Assembly: GCF_035083965.1 (NCBI RefSeq)
Contig: NC_089730.1
Span: forward strand, 17,901,242 to 17,965,241
Source: Branchiostoma lanceolatum
Taxonomy: Eukaryota; Chordata; Leptocardii; Amphioxiformes; Branchiostomatidae
DNA length: 64,000 nt
Direction: 5' to 3'
In this document: in pieces, positions 39,362 to 64,000 of the stretch
Position numbering within the stretch: the first letter of the stretch is position 1
How the letters are laid out: each line of letters starts with the position of its first letter
Translations under genes and position numbers: made by a program
The notes under the pieces: generated by a model
Told to the model about the DNA's origin: nothing
What the model saw: only the letters and a program-made list of their open reading frames with translations
Database searches by the model: none

Positions 39362-39895
39362 GGTGCTATTGCCTAGTAAATAGAGTGTTCACCTTGCACA
39401 CGGTAGGTCATGAGTTCGATCCCCGGCCTGGTCATACCAAAGACTCTAAAATGGTACATAGTACTTTCTCTGCTTAGTATTCAGCATTTCGGAAATAGTG
39501 AAGTGAAGTGAACTTTATTGCTCAACAATCGTACATATATATATAGTACAATGTATGGCATGAAATCAACAATCTGTTCTACAAGGCTAATCTATCCTAC
39601 AATTCTAAGTACAAAATATTTTCGAAACCAGTGTATTTGTTACAATATATAGTCATGTATGGGTAATTCTGTCTCGCTTTTCGAATGATTTATGGAGAAG
39701 TTGACCTATATACATGGATATAGGAGTCGGACATGACAACAGTACATAGTATGGAAGTGAAACACACATCACTACCAGCGGACTAGCCCCCTAGGCCTGC
39801 TGTAGTGACTTGCACAAATGTGTGCCCCAAGGGCTACAGAATGTGAGATGGGCGCCTCCCCTTTGCTTCTTATCAAGACGTCTGGGATACTTTAA
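39362..39895 (+). mobile_element. tRNA-derived SINE copy 2, split by a nested insertion
   Basis: It matches copy 1 at 519-795: tgttcaccttgcacacggta, tgagttcgatccccggcc, then ttcagcatttcggaaatag. It resumes after about 250 bp with tatggaagtgaaacacacat and ctagccccctaggcctgctg. The break point is inside the SINE body. Confidence 0.82.
39498..39752 (-). mobile_element. LINE-type 3' end nested in SINE copy 2
   Basis: On the minus strand the inserted piece ends with gagcaataaagttcacttca followed by a repeated cttcac, a typical truncated non-LTR retrotransposon tail. The SINE sequence continues on both sides. Confidence 0.65.
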
Positions 39896-39972
39896 CTCTT
39901 AGATGCTACAACATTTGCTTCCGCGGCTTTTGAAAGGTACTTCAATTCTTGAGCCTGTACGCTGGGTTTCCA

Positions 39973-40178
39973 AAGCCCCTATCTCACTGAACCCACGGCA
40001 CGTTGGCGGCGTCACTGCGTCCTAAACTAGATGTGTGTTACCGTTAATTCTATAATGGGAATATTATGAAAAATGTACTAGTATGACTAGAAAGACAACA
40101 AAACACGTAAATTCGTCAAATCGCCCGATCGCAGCGAGGTCACCAATAACGTACCGCGTGCCCGGTGAGACGGGGCTT
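39973..40178. mobile_element. TIR-bearing MITE-like element, copy 1
   Basis: The ends are inverted repeats: aagcccctatctcactgaac at the left, and on the opposite strand aagccccgtctcaccgggca from the right. The internal word acgttggcggcgtcactgcg and the following cctaaact recur inverted at about 63765-63862. Confidence 0.7.
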
Positions 40179-40519
40179 AAATGTTCGATTTATTGTCAGA
40201 TACAGTCCTGTGGATTTCGCTGGAGCACAAATCTTGAGTCCTTATTAATGGTTTGATGTTCGTTAACAGAAAAGGGGTACATATTAGCATGGACGTGTGT
40301 GTGTAGGTTGATTAGATAATTCTGTCATTGTTGTTGAAGTGTTTTAAATCTTATGTGGTCTTTAAGTCAGATACACGAGCAGGCTATTCAACGGTAAGAC
40401 GATTTTACGATACCGCCATCTAAACTTGCCCTCTGTTCTGTGTCCACGCCGTATGTACAGATATAAATACAGATTCTGACGTATCTGCGGCCGGAGAGAG
40501 CTAGACGCCCGTGCGGGAG

Positions 40520-64000
<23,481 letters not shown>

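Larger units (their letters stand above)
34579..40519. other. Intergenic region between genes B and C (repeats only)
   Basis: About 5.9 kb without a supported gene. It holds the CA and TG microsatellites, a poly-C run near 38567-38582, a dispersed element at about 37915-38150, a SINE with a nested LINE tail at 39362-39895, and a TIR element at 39973-40178. The gene C promoter should lie just before 40520; I cannot place it. Confidence 0.55.

Overview
The window looks like a piece of an intron-rich invertebrate-deuterostome nuclear genome, most probably a cephalochordate (amphioxus, Branchiostoma). The reasons are short domain-sized exons with clean GT-AG borders, heavy shuffling of extracellular domains (NIDO, AMOP, VWD, C8, TIL, EGF, sushi, C-type lectin), and introns full of tRNA-derived SINEs, small palindromic elements and microsatellites. 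No prokaryotic features are present. The species call is inference from style; I could not search a database.

Three protein genes can be assembled exon by exon with consistent reading phase. Gene A (minus strand, 27705 down to 1254, continuing off the left edge) is a MUC4-like transmembrane or secreted mucin: a signal-peptide exon, then about 12 kb of tandemly duplicated mini-exons, each 27-69 nt and a multiple of three, encoding a Thr/Ser/Pro-rich stalk, then NIDO, an IPT/TIG-like segment, AMOP, VWD, two sushi domains and a C-type lectin domain. The 32 usable mini-exons are all phase 0-0 and total 1407 nt (469 residues); four more have lost a splice site. The whole assembled reading frame in the window is 4693 nt (1564 codons plus one base).

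Gene B (plus strand, 29613-34578) is a complete six-exon TLC-domain membrane protein of 253 residues. Gene C (plus strand, 40520 to beyond 64000) is an IgGFc-binding-protein (FCGBP)-like secreted protein: signal peptide, RVKR site, EGF, IgGFc-binding N-terminal domain, an acidic Asp-rich motif, EGF, three VWD-C8-TIL assemblies, another EGF, then a run of EGF exons all exactly 114 nt long. It contributes 6399 nt (2133 codons) and is still open at the right edge.

Genes A and B are divergent with about 1.9 kb between their start codons; B and C are co-oriented and separated by about 5.9 kb of repeat-rich intergenic DNA. Genes A and C both encode large VWD-containing, mucus-type extracellular proteins, so the window reads as an epithelial or mucosal surface locus with a lipid-membrane gene between them. 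The most novel feature is the mini-exon array of gene A: a mucin stalk made of dozens of interchangeable, frame-neutral micro-exons, with visible exon fusion, exon death and higher-order duplication.
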